From Eulemur rufifrons (taxonomy: Eukaryota > Chordata > Mammalia > Primates > Lemuridae): 64,000 bases of DNA. The DNA lies in assembly GCF_041146395.1 (NCBI RefSeq), contig NC_090990.1, positions 51,195,501 through 51,259,500 of the forward strand, written 5' to 3'. Below the pieces are notes generated by a model. The model was not told the DNA's origin and did not search any database. It saw only the letters and a list, made by a program, of their open reading frames with translations. This document shows positions 1 through 11,930 of this stretch, in pieces. The position numbers and the translations under genes were made by a program. How positions within the stretch are numbered: the first letter of the stretch is position 1; each line of letters begins with the position of its first letter.

Positions 1-15
1 CAAACTCTAGACAAA

Positions 16-17
<2 letters not shown>

Positions 18-50
<33 letters not shown>
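18..50. repeat. (CA)n microsatellite
   Basis: An uninterrupted run of CA dinucleotides. The following stretch to about 540 shows no gene or repeat family that I can name. Confidence 0.97.
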
Positions 51-52
<2 letters not shown>

Positions 53-540
53 ATCTGAAGGTCCTGGAGAGTGAACAAAGGAAAGGTGACAAAGAAAAAG
101 CATTGAAATTTGGAATAGTTAACTTAGATGGGGTGAAGTTGCTATTTTTATGGCTTTTAGTTTGAAGGCAGGCTGAAGTTGGCACCACACGGGGCATCTA
201 AAACTTTGATAGAAAACCTGTGTTATTTTTGGCCAGAAGAACCAGAGGACAAAGTTTAGAGAAAACAAAGAAGCTGGAAAGTGAGAAAGGAATGCTAAAA
301 AGAAGAGAGTCAAAGATGTTAGCCCATTTTCTATGTATCAGAAATTTCCTGCTTGAGAGACTTCCATGTAAAAGAGACATCCTGCCCATGTCTCTGGCTA
401 CCCTCTGAACCATGTGTGTTGAGGACAAACTACAAGCAGCCTGCTAAGGATCAAACAACTGAACTTAAATTTGAGCTGCTTCTGTATTTTGAGTCCAATC
501 AAATTAATTGATTCCTAGAACAATACTTTTTGTAGGACTA

Positions 541-2930
541 CAGCAGAGTTCAGAGTCTCCACAATACAACAATAGTAATTTCCAGAATAAATCCAACCTG
601 ACACACAAAGAGCCAGGAAAGTGAAACCTAGCCTTAACAAAAAAGAAATTAAAACAAGATCATCCTGAAATGACCCATATATTGCAATTAAGAGATTTTA
701 TACCAGCTATTACAACTATACTTGATGAAAGAGCAAAATATGTTCAAAGTGAAGGAAAAATGCAGGAAATCTTATTAGAGGAACAGAAACTATTTTTAAA
801 TAGGGAAATTGTAGAATTAAAACATGTACTACCTGAAATGTAAAAATTCACTGGTTGAGCTTAAAACAAAATTGAGATTTCTGAGGAAAGAGTCAGGAAC
901 TTAAAAATATTAGTAGATTAATAAAAATTATTTAATATAAAAAATAGAGATCCAGGAACCTGTGGGACAATAACGAAAGGTCTGCATATGTGTAATAAGA
1001 ATCTCAGAAGGAGAGAAGTAGATGGGGGGAAATATTTGAAGAAATAATGGTCAGACATTTCTTAATTTGGCGGAAGACATAAATTTACAAATTTCAGAAG
1101 CTTAGTCAATCCTAAGCAGGGTAAATATAAAGAAAACCATGCCTACACACAGAGTCAAACTGCTGCAAATCAGAGATTAAGATAACATCTTGAAAGCAGC
1201 CAGAGAAAAACAAGTTACATACAAGGAAACAACAATTCAAAATACTCCTTACTTCTCATCAGAAACCGTGAAAGCCAGAAGGTATTGGAATATCATTAAC
1301 AGACTGAAAGAAAAATAAAACTATCAGCCAGAATTTTGTGTCAAACAAAAATTTCCTTCAAAAATATCCTGAGACATTTTTAGGTAAAAGAAAACTAAAA
1401 GCATTTGTTGACAGCAGACCTCCACTATAAAATATGCTGAGGAAAGTTCTTCAGGTTTAAGGAAAATGATATCAGAAACTTGGATCTTTAGTAAGGACTG
1501 AAGAACATCAGATCTGGCGAATATTTGGTTATTTTTTACCCCCTTACTTTCTTTAAAACATACAGGATTATTGAAAGAAAAAATTATAATATTGTTTTAT
1601 AAGGTTTATAGTAATATATTAATATATAAAAACTATAGTAAAAAGGATGAAGAGAGTAAATGGACCTATAGAATTTAAAGGTTTTGACATCTTTATGTTT
1701 AGTGCAATTTTACTCTAAGTAGACTGTGACAAGTTGATATATTTTAATCTGTACAGGAACCACTAAAAACCCTAAACAAGCACAAAGAGGTATAGCTAAA
1801 AGCCAATAGAGAAATTATAATGTAATTTTAACAAATATTCAAATAATTCTAAAAAAAGGAAGGAAAGAAGAAACAGAGTAACAGAAAAAGAGGGACAAAC
1901 AAAAAGGTAGGAATAAAATGATGGACTTAACTTCACCCATATCCATAATTATATTAAATGTTAATTGACTAAACATTTCAATTAAAAGAAATTCTCCACA
2001 TAGATAAAAAAGCAAGACTCATTCAGTCTGAAAGGTTGTGAGGAAAGAAAAGAACAAAAAAAGCAAGACTCAGGTATATGTTGTCTATAAGAGATGCACC
2101 TTAAATATAAGTTGAAAGTAAACTGACAGAAAAGTATTATACTATGTACATAGGATACATAAGAAGACCAGAGTGGCTCTATTAATATCAGACAAAATAG
2201 ACTTCAAGAAAAATAGGTATTACTAGAGATAAAGAAAGACATTTCATTATATAAATAACAAAATGATCAAGTCACAAGACATAAAAATCATAAATACATA
2301 TGCACCTAATAAGAGTCCCAAAATACATGAAGTGAAAATTTATAAACTCAAAGGGAGAAATGCACAATTTTATAATCATAGGTAGATATTTTAACATCTC
2401 TCTCTCAACAATTGATAGATAACTAGATTAAAAAAGCCGGTAAAGACACAGACAACTGAATGAAATTAATAACCACCTTGACCTAATTTATACATATACT
2501 TACATATTTCTATATCTATAATATAAAGATATACTTTGTATTTATAAATATACTTACATATTTATATACATATAGAATACTGCTATATAACTGCTAAATA
2601 CACATTCTTTCAAGTATATATAGTGCTTTCTATAAGATAGACCATATCATGAGCCTCGAAACAAGTCTTAATAGATGTTTAGAAGGATTGAAATCCTACA
2701 GAATATGTTCTCTGACCATAATGGAATTAAATTAGAAATCAATAACAGTAAGATAACTGGGAAAACTCCCAATATTTCAAAATTTTATAATACACCTCTA
2801 AAGAATCCATAACTCAAAGGAGAAATGACAGAGGAAATTAGAAAATTTTTAAAACTAAATGATAGTGAAAATATAACACATCAAACTTAATGGAATTTCA
2901 GTTAATAGCACCATGATTTATTCAGTTTTC
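541..2930 (+). mobile_element. Old degenerate L1 (L1M-type) fragment
   Basis: The first part resembles the long 5' region of L1M elements: an AAAGCAGCCAGAGAAAAAC-like block near 1194 is followed by a GAAACCGTGAAAGCCAGAAGG-like block. The part from about 2080 resembles the L1 ORF2 endonuclease region, with remnants of the ISDK and IYAP motifs near 2188 and 2300. Stops and indels break every frame, so it is a dead fossil. An AT-rich stretch lies at about 2485-2625. Subfamily is not resolved, and it may be two adjacent pieces. Confidence 0.7.
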
Positions 2931-3341
2931 CAAAGAAGAAACCTGGGGATTATCATTCTAAGCACCATATACAGCCACTTACAAATTCTGTCAAGTCCGA
3001 CTATTTAATTTCTCCCTAATCAGTGCCCTCCACTACCTTCCCATTGCTACTGTTTTGGTTCAGTACCTCACCATTTCTTACATTGAAGATTCATGGAGAA
3101 GATGCGGAAACAGATGCTATACTTGTCTAAGAAATGTTTCAGGAAAAGTCAAACAAGAAATTATTGAGGGAGCAATGAATGTAGATTAGGGGAAGTAGTG
3201 GAGGTGTTGGCTTTAAAGGGGAGGAGAACTTCTGAGTCAATACGATGGGCCATGCTGATGGTAGGCACGTCCTAGTGAGATCTCTTTACAATTATGGCAA
3301 AGCAATACAAAAAAGAATCAACTTTTAACAGAAAGAGAACA
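2931..3341. other. Unassigned intergenic stretch
   Basis: No open frame, RNA or recognisable repeat is seen here. Confidence 0.5.
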
Positions 3342-3499
3342 GGGGCTGGGTACAGTGGCTTCTGCTGGTAATCCTAGCACTTTGAGAGGCTGAGGTAGGA
3401 GGATTGCTTGAGGTCAGGAATTAGAGGTTGCAGAGTTCTGATGACATCATCTCTGTGCTCTAGCCTGGGTGGGTGACAGAGTGAGAGCCTGTCTCAAAG
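3342..3499 (+). mobile_element. Alu monomer (FLAM/FRAM-like)
   Basis: A single diverged Alu arm runs from GGGCTGGGTACAGTGGCT to GAGAGCCTGTCTCAAA. There is no second arm, which suits a fossil Alu monomer. It runs straight into a purine tract that probably grew from its A-tail. Confidence 0.85.
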
Positions 3500-3640
3500 A
3501 GGGAGAGAGAGAGAGAGAGAGAAAGGAAGGAAGGAAGAAAGGAAGGAAGGAAGGATGGGAGGGGGGAGAGGGGAACAAGGAGGTGTGCATGTGTGTTTGT
3601 GAGAAAGAAATAGGGAGAGAGAGAGAGAGAGATCAGTGCA
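3500..3640. repeat. GA/GGAA-rich low-complexity tract
   Basis: (GA)n is followed by GGAA repeats, a G-rich patch, a short TG run and a second (GA)n. Open frames on both strands here are products of the repeat. Confidence 0.95.
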
Positions 3641-4205
3641 TAAGAGAGATTTCAACAGATTTCTGAAAGAAAGATAATTGAAGCCAGATCCACTAAAAAA
3701 AAACAATATAATGCTATGTTTTTTTATGAAACCTGAAGAAACTCCAGGCTTAGAGGAGGCAGATATTGAAAGTGGGAATGAGAACAACAGTTGTACAGAG
3801 AGAGGTAAACTGAAATTCTGTCTATGAAATTTCTGACCGGTTGCCACTTTCCCCATCTCCCAGTTACCCTATCCCACTTGCAAAGTTCCAGGAAATGGCA
3901 TTTAATTAACCCCAGGCTAAAATCAGGAGTGCTTTTCTCTCAATAAACTTCCTGCTAGTGTGGTTTTTGGCTCCCCAGAGTAAAACTCTCTTCATGTTAG
4001 CATCGGGAAAGAAGGCTTGCAGGAAAACTGTCTACTCTGCCCTCTTATCCTAAAGTAAAGTGCGGTGGTTAAGAAGGCTGCCATATACACAGAACAATTA
4101 GCTTTTCAACTCTGGAGAGAGACTTATTTATAAAATTCATGGAAGCTTCCTAGAAAAATTAACTATATCTTCATTCTTAAACGCGGACAAATGAAAATTT
4201 GCCAG

Positions 4206-4556
4206 TGTCTTAGTCCATTTGGGCTACTATAACAAAATATCTTAAATTGGGTGACTTTTAAATAACAGAAATTTATTTCTCACAGTTCTGGAGGCTGGAA
4301 AGTTGAAGATCAAGTTGCCAGCAGATTTGGTGCCTGGTGAGGGTTGGCTCTCAGCTCCACAAATAGCACCTTGCTGCTGCACACTCAGGGGACAAACACC
4401 TCCCTAAAACCTCTTTTATAAGGTCACTAATCCCATTTATGAGGGCTCTTTCCTCATGACCTGATCACCTTCTGAAGTCCTCACCCCTTAATATAGTCAT
4501 ATTGTCAATTAAGTTTCAATATATGAATTTTGGGGGAACACATTCAGACCACAGCA
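4206..4556 (-). mobile_element. MLT1-type MaLR solo LTR
   Basis: Read on the minus strand it starts TGCTGTGGTCTGAATGTG and ends GGACTAAGACA. It contains the conserved block CCAGAACTGTGAGAAATAAA of MLT1 LTRs. No internal retroviral sequence is attached. Flanking 5-mers (GCCAG and ATCAG) match only partly. Confidence 0.88.
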
Positions 4557-4595
4557 ATCAGATATAATAAAAAATCAGCAACTTCAAAGACATGC

Positions 4596-4709
4596 TAGCG
4601 AGCTTCAGCAGCACATATACTAAAATTGGAATGATACAGAGAAGATTAGCATGGCCCCTGGGCAAGGATGACACACAAATTCATGAAATGTTTCATAAAA
4701 AAAAAAAAA
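4596..4709 (+). pseudogene. U6 snRNA retropseudogene
   Basis: The body follows U6 closely, including GCAGCACATATACTAAAATT and AGAGAAGATTAGCATGGCCC. Scattered C-to-T type changes are present, and the first seven bases are poorly conserved. The canonical T-run terminator is replaced by a 13-nt poly(A), the mark of L1-mediated retroposition. There is no U6-type TATA/PSE promoter upstream, so it is not expected to be transcribed. Possible direct repeats (AAAGACATG and AAAGATATATG) are weak. Confidence 0.93.
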
Positions 4710-4729
4710 GATATATGATAAACAAAATG

Positions 4730-6790
4730 AACACCAATACCAGAGGAAATAGATGATTTAAGAAACAGAGAAGAACTTAAGAAAATGAACTCTAATATCT
4801 TCAGAAAGTTTTAAGAACAAATGTGACAGGATTTAGTGGGAGAAAAAAATAACCACCAAGAGTAAGAAAGAAACATTGGAAATCTAAAATATGGTTGCTG
4901 AACAAAAAATACAGTGAAAGGACTGGAAGAAAAAGTTGAAGAAATTTCCTATAATAAAGGGCAACATTTCAAAGAGAAAAAAAATAGAGAAAAACAATAT
5001 AGAGAACCAATCCAAGAAATTTCATATCTGATCATTAGAGAAAAGAGAAAATAGTGGAGAGAAAATTGGCAAAGAAATAATAGAAAGATATTTTTAGGAC
5101 TAAAGAAAGACATTTGGTCTTAAAGAGGGATCCACTGAGCATTGAACAGAATAAATTGAAGCAAAAAATTACCACATCTAGGCACAGCCTCAAGCCATTT
5201 CAGAGCAACGCTGATAAAGAGAAGTTCCTAAAAGTTTCCAGAAAAAAAAGTCACTTAGAAAGACTGAGAACCTTTCACAGCAATGTTACATTACATAGGA
5301 CAATGGAGCGATGTCTTCAAAGGCTAAAGTCATTTTGAACCTCTATTTTCAGTCAGCCAAATTATCAATGAAGTATATGGGAAAAATAAATAACACTCTC
5401 AGATACCAATGTACCATTTCTAGGGAAGTTTTTTTGAGATATATTCTAGGAAAATAAAGATGAAATCCAAAAAGAAATAAGAAGATATGGGATACTAGAA
5501 TCTGGGGAACTGAGTCAGGAGTGGAATGACCCAGGTGATAATTGCAGGGCAGGTTTGAAAGTAATGGGTCAAATTTAGAACAAGAAGTCACTGGGCATCG
5601 TGAACAATTCCTCCAAGAAGATTGGAATGGATCCACTCAATAAGGAGAATGGGTAAAAAAAACCTGATCATATTCACATATGGTAAGAAACTTACATGCT
5701 TCTTTTGGGGGGGCTACATATCTTAGTGGTAAAGAGAATGAATCAGAATGCTAGGTTCTTCCTGGTTCTGTTATGTATTATTTAATCTCAGGCAAAGTTG
5801 TTTATCTTCTTTGTGCCTCCTTTCTTAGCTATGAAGTAGGGATAATGATACTTACTTCACTGGATTGTTGAGAGTGTAAGTTTTCTTTGAATAGTACTTG
5901 ACTCGCATAAGCACTATATGTATTTGCTACTGTTATCATCATTCTACACAAGAAAAAAGAAAGGCAACTAGAAACTTAAGGAAAAAAAACATAAACGTGT
6001 ACGAGACAGTTAAACTCTAAATATGAGAGAAACTGAGATGTGGCATTATTTTTGGGTAACTAATAGAGAATAAGAAAAGAGATTCTATCGTTGTACCCAT
6101 TTAAGAGAAAGGTAATCCTAGTACTTTGTTCTCTGATGAATGATTATTTACAGTATAATAATATAAATGATGTTAATAGCATTTTGAGTTTTAGATTTAG
6201 CCTATAAACAAAACGTAAAGGCTTAATCAGAGTTGCAAAGCTGAATATAATTATTGACCTACAAAATGTAAAAGTAAATATAGTTGACCTAAAAAAGAAG
6301 GTGTGGTGGAGAGTTGGAAGAAAGGATAAGACTGCTAAAATCTTCATCTTATATAAAAGGGAATCAGGATTTAGTGATCAAAGATGCTAGAAAAGAAAAG
6401 AAAATATAGGTATATTATTTCAGGTTACAAAAGCTAACAATAGAAGAAACAAAAGAAGTAACTATCAAAGATCCAGAAGAGGAAAGAGGGGCAAGAGGTA
6501 AGATGTGGAGTAACATAAATGAACTAATTCAGAATCCTTTTATTAATTATTCACTAACTAGTATTTAGAATTGATAGATTAAAACTGGCAATAGAAACTC
6601 ATTCGTTAGAAATATGGAGTTAATCATAAAAGGAACTGAAACTCAAAAAGGTTAAACATGGTTGCCTTGGAAAAGAGGAAATTAAAAAAGTAAGTATAGG
6701 ATGGAAGGGCTGTGTGTTCTTATTAGCCTTTCTTTAATTTTTAAGGTCACATGAATATTTTCATTTTTTAATTAAAATGTACATGTTTTT
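4730..6790 (+). mobile_element. Old L1M/HAL1-like fragment
   Basis: A-rich sequence with L1M-like blocks such as the AGCATTGAACAGAATAAA and CAATGGAGCGATGTCTTCAAA regions. It is highly diverged. The 74-codon frame at 5114-5338 lies inside it and is not an independent gene. A MIR-like segment interrupts the middle. The 3' boundary is approximate. Confidence 0.55.
5722..5940 (+). mobile_element. MIR SINE
   Basis: Shows the MIR core order: a TAATCTCAGGCAAAGTTGTTTATCTTC block (the usual 'ctgtgtgaccttgggcaag' zone), then a GATAATGATACTTACTTCA block and a 3' end with CATAAGCACTATATG. Strongly diverged, as expected for MIR. Confidence 0.65.
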
Positions 6791-7572
6791 TATAAGATGC
6801 TAGTAAATTTATTATGAGGAGTAAAATGATTATGGTATTAGAATGTATATTTCTTGGGAGACTTTTATTGAATGTGAATCTAAATAAGCCATTTAGATGA
6901 GAATAAAACTAGTAATCTGGAGACTGAATTCTGTTAATATTTTTTAAAATTATAAAATACAAGAATATGCAACAAAATCGTAACAGTTATTAATTATAAA
7001 CCTAAGATGTATTTATTCATATTTCTTTCTTTATATTAGCAATAATCTGGATTAACAAATAAATGAATACCTAACAGACTCTCTTAAGTGGCTTTCCCTT
7101 GCTGATTCTCTGGGTTAATTTAACTCTCTCGTTCCCTGGATAAAACCTACTGAATGATGTCCAACACACCTGCAATGCCCAAGAATAGTCAATTACTTTT
7201 CAGCATGCCCATGAACCTCTGCTCAAGTGATTATCAGGAGTCAATAGTGTTGGTTCTAAACCTGTTTATGGTAGTTGCTATTGTAATTATATAATTTGAT
7301 TAACTATAGCATGCTCAAAACAGTGGTCTTGGCTACACATTAAAAGATTAACAAATGGATATAAATTTTTATATTATAAAGTAAAATGTTTGTTATGCAT
7401 ATATAGTTTTTTATGATGCTCTGTCTTAACTGATTTTATGATAACTGGTAGTCCTTATCATGTTCAATAAATAATTTCTACTGTACTGAAATATCTCCAG
7501 CAAAGAATATATTATCTTCTCTACTGTCTCCATACATAAAGTTTTACATACTAACAGAGATGAAATTACTTT
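6791..7572. other. Unassigned AT-rich stretch
   Basis: I see no gene, RNA or named repeat here. It ends at the L1 target-site duplication. Confidence 0.5.
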
Positions 7573-7589
7573 AAAAGTCATCATTTTAA
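7573..7589. repeat. L1 target-site duplication, left copy
   Basis: AAAAGTCATCATTTTAA, repeated identically at 10128-10144 just after the L1 tail. The perfect 17-bp match marks a recent target-primed reverse-transcription event. Confidence 0.97.
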
Positions 7590-9785
7590 CTAGCAAATCG
7601 AATCCAAGTACTTATCAAAAAAATAATCCACCACCACCAAGTGGGCTTCATCCCAGAGATGCAGGGGTGGTTCAACATACGTAAATCTATAAATGTAATT
7701 CACCACATAAATAGAAGCAAAACCAAAAACCATATGATACTCTCATTAGATGCAGAAAAAGCATTTGACAAAATTCAACACTCTTTTATGATAAAAACGC
7801 TTAACAAAATAGGCGTAGATGGAACCTACCTAAAAATGATACGAGCCATATATGACAAACCCACAGCCAACATCATTCTGAATGGGGAAAAATTGAAAGC
7901 ACTCCCACTTAGAACTGGAACCAGACAGGGCTGCCCACTGTCCCCATTACTTTTCAACATAGTATTGGAAGTCCTTGCGAGAGCTATCAGGCAAGACAGC
8001 ACAATCAAGGGAGTCCAAATAGGGAAGGAAGAGATCAAACTCTCACTTTTTGCTGATGATATGATGCTATATCTGGAAAACCCCCAGGATTCAACCATGA
8101 GACTCCTGGAATTGATTAACGAATATAGCAAAGTCTCAGGCTACAAAATTAATATACACAAATCAGAGACATTTATATATGCCAATAACAGTCAATCAGA
8201 AAACCAAATTAAAGACTCAATACCCTTCAAAATAGCAACAAAGAAAATAAAATATCTAGGTATATACCTAACTAAAGAGGTAAAGGACCTCTATAAGGAA
8301 AACTATGAAACACTGAGAAAAGAAATATCAGAATTTGCAAATAGATGGAAAAATATACCATGCTCGTGGATCAGAAGAATCAACATTGTTAAAATGTCTA
8401 TACTACCCAAAGTGATCTACAGATTCAATGCAATCCCTATTAAATTACCAACATCATTCTTCACAGATGTAGAGAAAATAATTATACACTTTGTATGGAA
8501 CCAGAGAAGACCCCGTATAGCAAAAGCAATTTTAAGCAACAACAACAAAATGGGAGGTATTAATTTGCCAGACCTCAAACTATACTACAAGGCCGTGGTT
8601 CTTAAAACAGCCTGGTACTGGCACAAGTACAGGGACACAGACCAGTGGAACACAACAGAAAATCCAAATATAGAACCATCCTCATATAGTCACCTAATTT
8701 TTGACAAAGCAGGAAAGAATATACTCTGGGGACAAGAATCCCTATTCAGTAAATGGTGCTGGGAGAATTGGTTAGCCACTTGTAGAAGACTGAAACAGGA
8801 CCCACAGCTTTCACCTCTCACAAAAATCAAATCACGGTGGATAACAGACTTAAACCTTAGGCGTGATACAATCAGAATTCTAGAAGAAAATGTAGGAAAG
8901 ACTCTTACAGACATTGGCCTAGGTAAAGATTTTATGAAGAAGACCCCCAAGGCAATCACAGCAGCAACAAAAATTAATGAATGGGACATGATTGAATTAA
9001 AAAGCTTCTGCACAGCCAAAGAAACAGTCACGAGAATAAACAGACCACCTACAGAATGGGAAAAAATATTTGCATACTACACATCAGATAAAGGACTGAT
9101 AACAAGAATCTATTTAGAACTCAGGAAAATCAGCAAGAAAAAATCAAACAACCCTATCAAAAAGTGGGCAAATGACATGAATAGAAACTTCTCGAAAGAA
9201 TATATAAGAATGGCTAACAAACATATGAAAAAATGCTCAACATCCCTAATCATCAGAGAAATGCAAATCAAAACCACAATGAGATATCACTTAACCCCAG
9301 TGAGAACGGCCTTTATCAAAAAGTCCCAAAACAACACATGTTGGCGTGGATGTGGAGAGACAGGAACACTCATACACTGCTGGTGGGACTGCAAACTAGT
9401 GCAACCCCTGTGGAAAGCATTATGGAGGTATCTTAAACAGATTCAAGTAGACCTGCCATTCGATCCAGCAATCCCATTATTGGACATATACCCAAAGGAA
9501 AAAAGGTCATTCTGTAACAAAGACACATGTACCCGAATGTTTATAGCAGCACAATTCACAATAGCAAAGATGTGGAAACAACCCAAATGCCCATCAATAC
9601 ATGATTGGATTAGTAAGCTGTGGTATATGTATACCATGGAATATTACTCAGCTATAAGGAATAATGAAGATACGACATCTCTATGGTTCTCCTGGAGAGA
9701 GTTGGAACCCATTATATTAAGTGAAGTATCCCAAGAATGGAAAAACAAGCATCACATGTACTCACCAGAAAATTGGTTTCCCTGA
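7590..9785 (+). CDS. L1 ORF2 C-terminal fragment (reverse transcriptase and Cys-rich end)
   Basis: The frame is open from the first inserted base to TGA at 9783-9785, 731 sense codons, with no stop or frameshift. Counting from the GTG at 7641, the palm motif LSLFADDMM lies near residues 134-142 (catalytic FADD at 137-140). The upstream block [16 protein letters not shown] is intact near 91-106. A Cys/His cluster, [18 protein letters not shown], marks the C-terminal zinc-knuckle-like domain. Full-length L1 ORF2p has about 1,275 residues with an N-terminal endonuclease. The endonuclease and RT N-terminus are missing here. There is no native start codon, so this is a truncated copy and probably not a translated gene. 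Confidence 0.93.
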   Translation, partial: LANRIQVLIKKIIHHHQVGFIPEMQGWFNIRKSINVIHHINRSKTKNHMILSLDAEKAFDKIQHSFMIKTLNKIGVDGTYLKMIRAIYDKPTANIILNGEKLKALPLRTGTRQGCPLSPLLFNIVLEVLARAIRQDSTIKGVQIGKEEIKLSLFADDMMLYLENPQDSTMRLLELINEYSKVSGYKINIHKSETFIYANNSQSENQIKDSIPFKIATKKIKYLGIYLTKEVKDLYKENYETLRKEISEFANRWKNIPCSWIRRINIVKMSILPKVIYRFNAIPIKLPTSFFTDVEKIIIHFVWNQRRPRIAKAILSNNNKMGGINLPDLKLYYKAVVLKTAWYWHKYRDTDQWNTTENPNIEPSSYSHLIFDKAGKNILWGQESLFSKWCWENWLATCRRLKQDPQLSPLTKIKSRWITDLNLRRDTIRILEENVGKTLTDIGLGKDFMKKTPKAITAATKINEWDMIELKSFCTAKETVTRINRPPTEWEKIFAYYTSDKGLITRIYLELRKISKKKSNNPIKKWANDMNRNFSKEYIRMANKHMKKCSTSLIIREMQIKTTMRYHLTPVRTAFIKKSQNNTCWRGCGETGTLIHCWWDCKLVQPLWKALWRYLKQIQVDLPFDPAIPLLDIYPKEKRSFCNKDTCTRMFIAAQFTIAKMWKQPKCPSIHDWISKLWYMYTMEYYSAIRNNEDTTSLWFSWRELEPIILSEVSQEWKNKHHMYSPENWFP

Positions 9786-9834
9786 ACATCACCTAAATAT
9801 ACATCTAGGAACGACACCAATTGGATGTCAGACT

Positions 9835-9955
9835 GAGGTGGGAGGTGGGGGAGGGGATGGGTGTATGCCTACCAATGAGTGCATTGGGCACCCTTTGGGG
9901 AATGGTAACGCTTGAAGGTGCTGACTCGGGAAGGGGGGGTGGGGAAGGGAGGGAT
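9835..9955 (+). other. G-rich tracts in the L1 3'UTR (G-quadruplex candidates)
   Basis: Two runs of closely spaced G-triplets or longer, at about 9837-9861 and 9928-9953, on the L1 sense strand. L1 3'UTRs commonly carry such polypurine G4-forming tracts. The second satisfies a simple four-run G4 pattern. Confidence 0.75.
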
Positions 9956-10127
9956 ATATACCTACATGATGGGTGCAACGCGCACTATCTGGGGAACAGA
10001 CACGCCTGGAGCTCTGACTTGGGGAGAAAGGCGGTACATGGGCAACGTATGTAACCTGCAATTCTGTATCCCCCATAACAATAAGATGAAAAAAAAACAA
10101 AAACAAATAAAAAATAAATAAATAAAT

Positions 10128-10144
10128 AAAAGTCATCATTTTAA
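10128..10144. repeat. L1 target-site duplication, right copy
   Basis: Identical to 7573-7589. It abuts the A-rich L1 tail, so the last As may belong to either the tail or the duplication. Confidence 0.97.
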
Positions 10145-10249
10145 ATCTTAAAATTCATTTGAAGTTGGGATTTGTAGAAACATACTTAAATTTTTAGGGC
10201 TAATTTGAGTTTCTATTAAATAATTGTCAAGTATACAAATTAAACCTAC

Positions 10250-10317
10250 CTCAGGCGTATCCTTAAGATAAAGAAAAGGTCTACTAGATCTTGATTTTAG
10301 ATTTTCTTCAACTGGTT
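10250..10317 (-). CDS. Putative exon 5 of unrecognised minus-strand gene
   Basis: On the minus strand, a pyrimidine-rich tract ending TTTCCTTAG precedes the exon, and a strong donor GAG|GTAGGT follows it. The 68-nt exon has one open frame, entered after two bases: PVEENLKSRSSRPFLYLKDT followed by PE. The other two frames hit stops near the start. The two-base entry phase exactly complements the one base left by the exon at 13188-13288, which would make a Lys codon across the junction. Exit phase is 0. If the donor is skipped, the frame stays open to TAA at 10148, so a terminal exon here is also possible. I do not recognise the peptide. No following exon was found below 10 kb. Confidence 0.5.
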
Positions 10318-10615
10318 CTAAGGAAACAAATCCAAACATAAATAATATTTGCATACTATTAAACTACTTTTAATTAAACCCCATAAACCATTTTCTCCAC
10401 TGGTAATAAGCTTTTCAGAAATGTAGTTTAATAATCTTGATCACATATGCATGTGTTTCCATTTTTAGAGCTAAATCTAATCTAGAATAATTTGCTTTAA
10501 AAGTAAATTTCTATTAACAGAATATAACTTTCAATTATTTGCTATTATATAATAAAGCTGTATCTTCTTGGAAAATAACAGGTTTCTAAACAAGATAGAA
10601 TCATATGTGTTATTC

Positions 10616-10866
10616 GGCCGGGCGCGGTGGATCACACCTGTAAACATTCTGGGAGGCCGAGGCGGGAGGATCACTTGAGATCAGGAGTTCGAAACCAGCC
10701 TCAGCAGGAGTGAGACCCCCTCTCTACTAAAAATAGAAAAATTAGTCAGGCATCATTATGCGCACCGGTAGTCCCAGCTACTCAGGAGGCTGAGGCAAGA
10801 GGATTGCCTGAGCCCAGGAATGTGAGGTTGCTGTGAGCTAGGCTGATGCCATGGCACTCTATCCCC
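10616..10866 (+). mobile_element. Alu, 3' end missing
   Basis: Starts GGCCGGGCGCGGTGG and has both arms. The right arm reads GCTGTGAGCTAGGCTGATGC, the strepsirrhine-type variant. It stops in the right arm without an A-tail, so the 3' end has been lost. Confidence 0.95.
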
Positions 10867-10946
10867 AGTGGAGAAAAATATTCCCCTCAACCTGCATTCT
10901 CCCATGCCCGATTATGAGTTTTATTAATCTGAATTATCATCAAATG

Positions 10947-11140
10947 CAGCAGTCCCCAACCTTTCTGGCACCAGGGACCATTATCATGGAAGACAATTTT
11001 TCTACAGACTGAGGGACAGGGAGGATGGTTTGGGGATGATTCAGGAACATTACATTTATTGTGCACTTTATTTCTATTATTATTACATTGTAATATATAA
11101 CAAAACAATTATACAACTTACCATAGGTTGGGGACCCTTG
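10947..11140 (+). mobile_element. MER1-type hAT-Charlie MITE
   Basis: Terminal inverted repeats CAGCAGTCCCCAACC and GGTTGGGGACCCTTG. The interior begins CACCAGGGACC and contains a TTATTGTGCACTTTATTTCT block as in MER1A. It is flanked by the 8-bp hAT target-site duplication ATCAAATG / ATCTAATG (7 of 8 match). It is shorter than the family consensus, so it is probably internally deleted. Confidence 0.88.
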
Positions 11141-11164
11141 ATCTAATGGAATTTCTTAACGTAA

Positions 11165-11376
11165 GTATAGTGTAGGCATCAAGCACACAGACTTTGGATT
11201 TAGATAGCCTGTGTCCAAATCCCACCTATTTTGTGAGTTATGTAGTTTTGGAAAGTTACTTAACCTCTCTGAGTCTTATTTTCCTTATTTGTTAAAAGGT
11301 AATAACAGTGCTTATAGAAATGCTGTGAGGATTAAATGAGATAATACATGTCACAAACTTAAGATGGAGTCTGGTA
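11165..11376 (+). mobile_element. MIR SINE
   Basis: Clear MIR core: TTACTTAACCTCTCTGAGTC followed by a GAGGATTAAATGAGATAATA block. Confidence 0.85.
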
Positions 11377-11389
11377 ATCCTTCAATCCA

Positions 11390-11930
11390 CAGTTCTTTGT
11401 TGGTCACCTCTCATATGTGAGGCACTGGAATTGTGACTTGCCACATGATGCATATATTTTAGTAATATAGTAATGGAAAATAAACAGGTGAAAAAGCAAA
11501 GGAGTGAATAATTGTAAATTGAAATGCATGCTGTGACAGAAATAATTGTGGTGAAGAAGAACCTCAGAGAAGGTATAATTTCAACGGGGTAGTCAGAGGA
11601 GGCCTCTTTGAGCAGATGACATGCAACTGAAACTTGCAAATGAGGAGTAAGTTGTGTGAATAAAAGAGTGTCACTGTCTTTAGACACGTGGGAAAGCATC
11701 TTTCTCTGAGGCAAACTGGCAGTTGTGCAGAAAAAAGGCTAGTGAAAATGTAGTTTCAATGAATGTCAGGAGTCAGGGGATGAGGTTGAATATGTAGGCA
11801 AAGGTCACACACACAGGATCTTTGTAAGGAGTGCAAGTTTCATACTAAGTGCAGCAAGAAGCCACTGAAGACCCTTAATCAGGAGATAATTGTTCTGCTT
11901 TTAAAAGATCACTATGACTGTAGGAAAAAA
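11390..11930 (-). mobile_element. L2 LINE fragment
   Basis: The reverse complement follows the L2 3' half: the segment around 11590-11640 mirrors the 'ctcagagaggcctcc' zone, and 11820-11890 mirrors the 'atggcctacaaggcc' zone. Heavily diverged. Confidence 0.65.

Larger units (their letters stand above)
7590..10127 (+). mobile_element. Young 5'-truncated L1 retrotransposon
   Basis: A 2.54-kb insertion bounded by perfect TSDs. It begins inside ORF2, keeps the rest of ORF2, and has a G-rich 3'UTR (9786-10087) and an A-rich tail with AAAT repeats. 5' truncation is typical of L1 copies. ORF1, the endonuclease and the promoter are absent, so it cannot move on its own. It lies antisense to the minus-strand gene, with its tail 106 bp from the exon at 10250-10317. 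The intact frame and perfect TSD suggest a recent insertion. Confidence 0.97.

Noticed and set aside
3716..3830. Plus-strand exon-like frame (PEETPGLEEADIESGNENNS)
   Set aside because: Acidic and open, but I could not find a credible acceptor or a partner exon.
3469..3856. Frames rich in Arg/Glu/Lys or Ser/Leu
   Set aside because: Direct translation of the GA-rich simple repeat.
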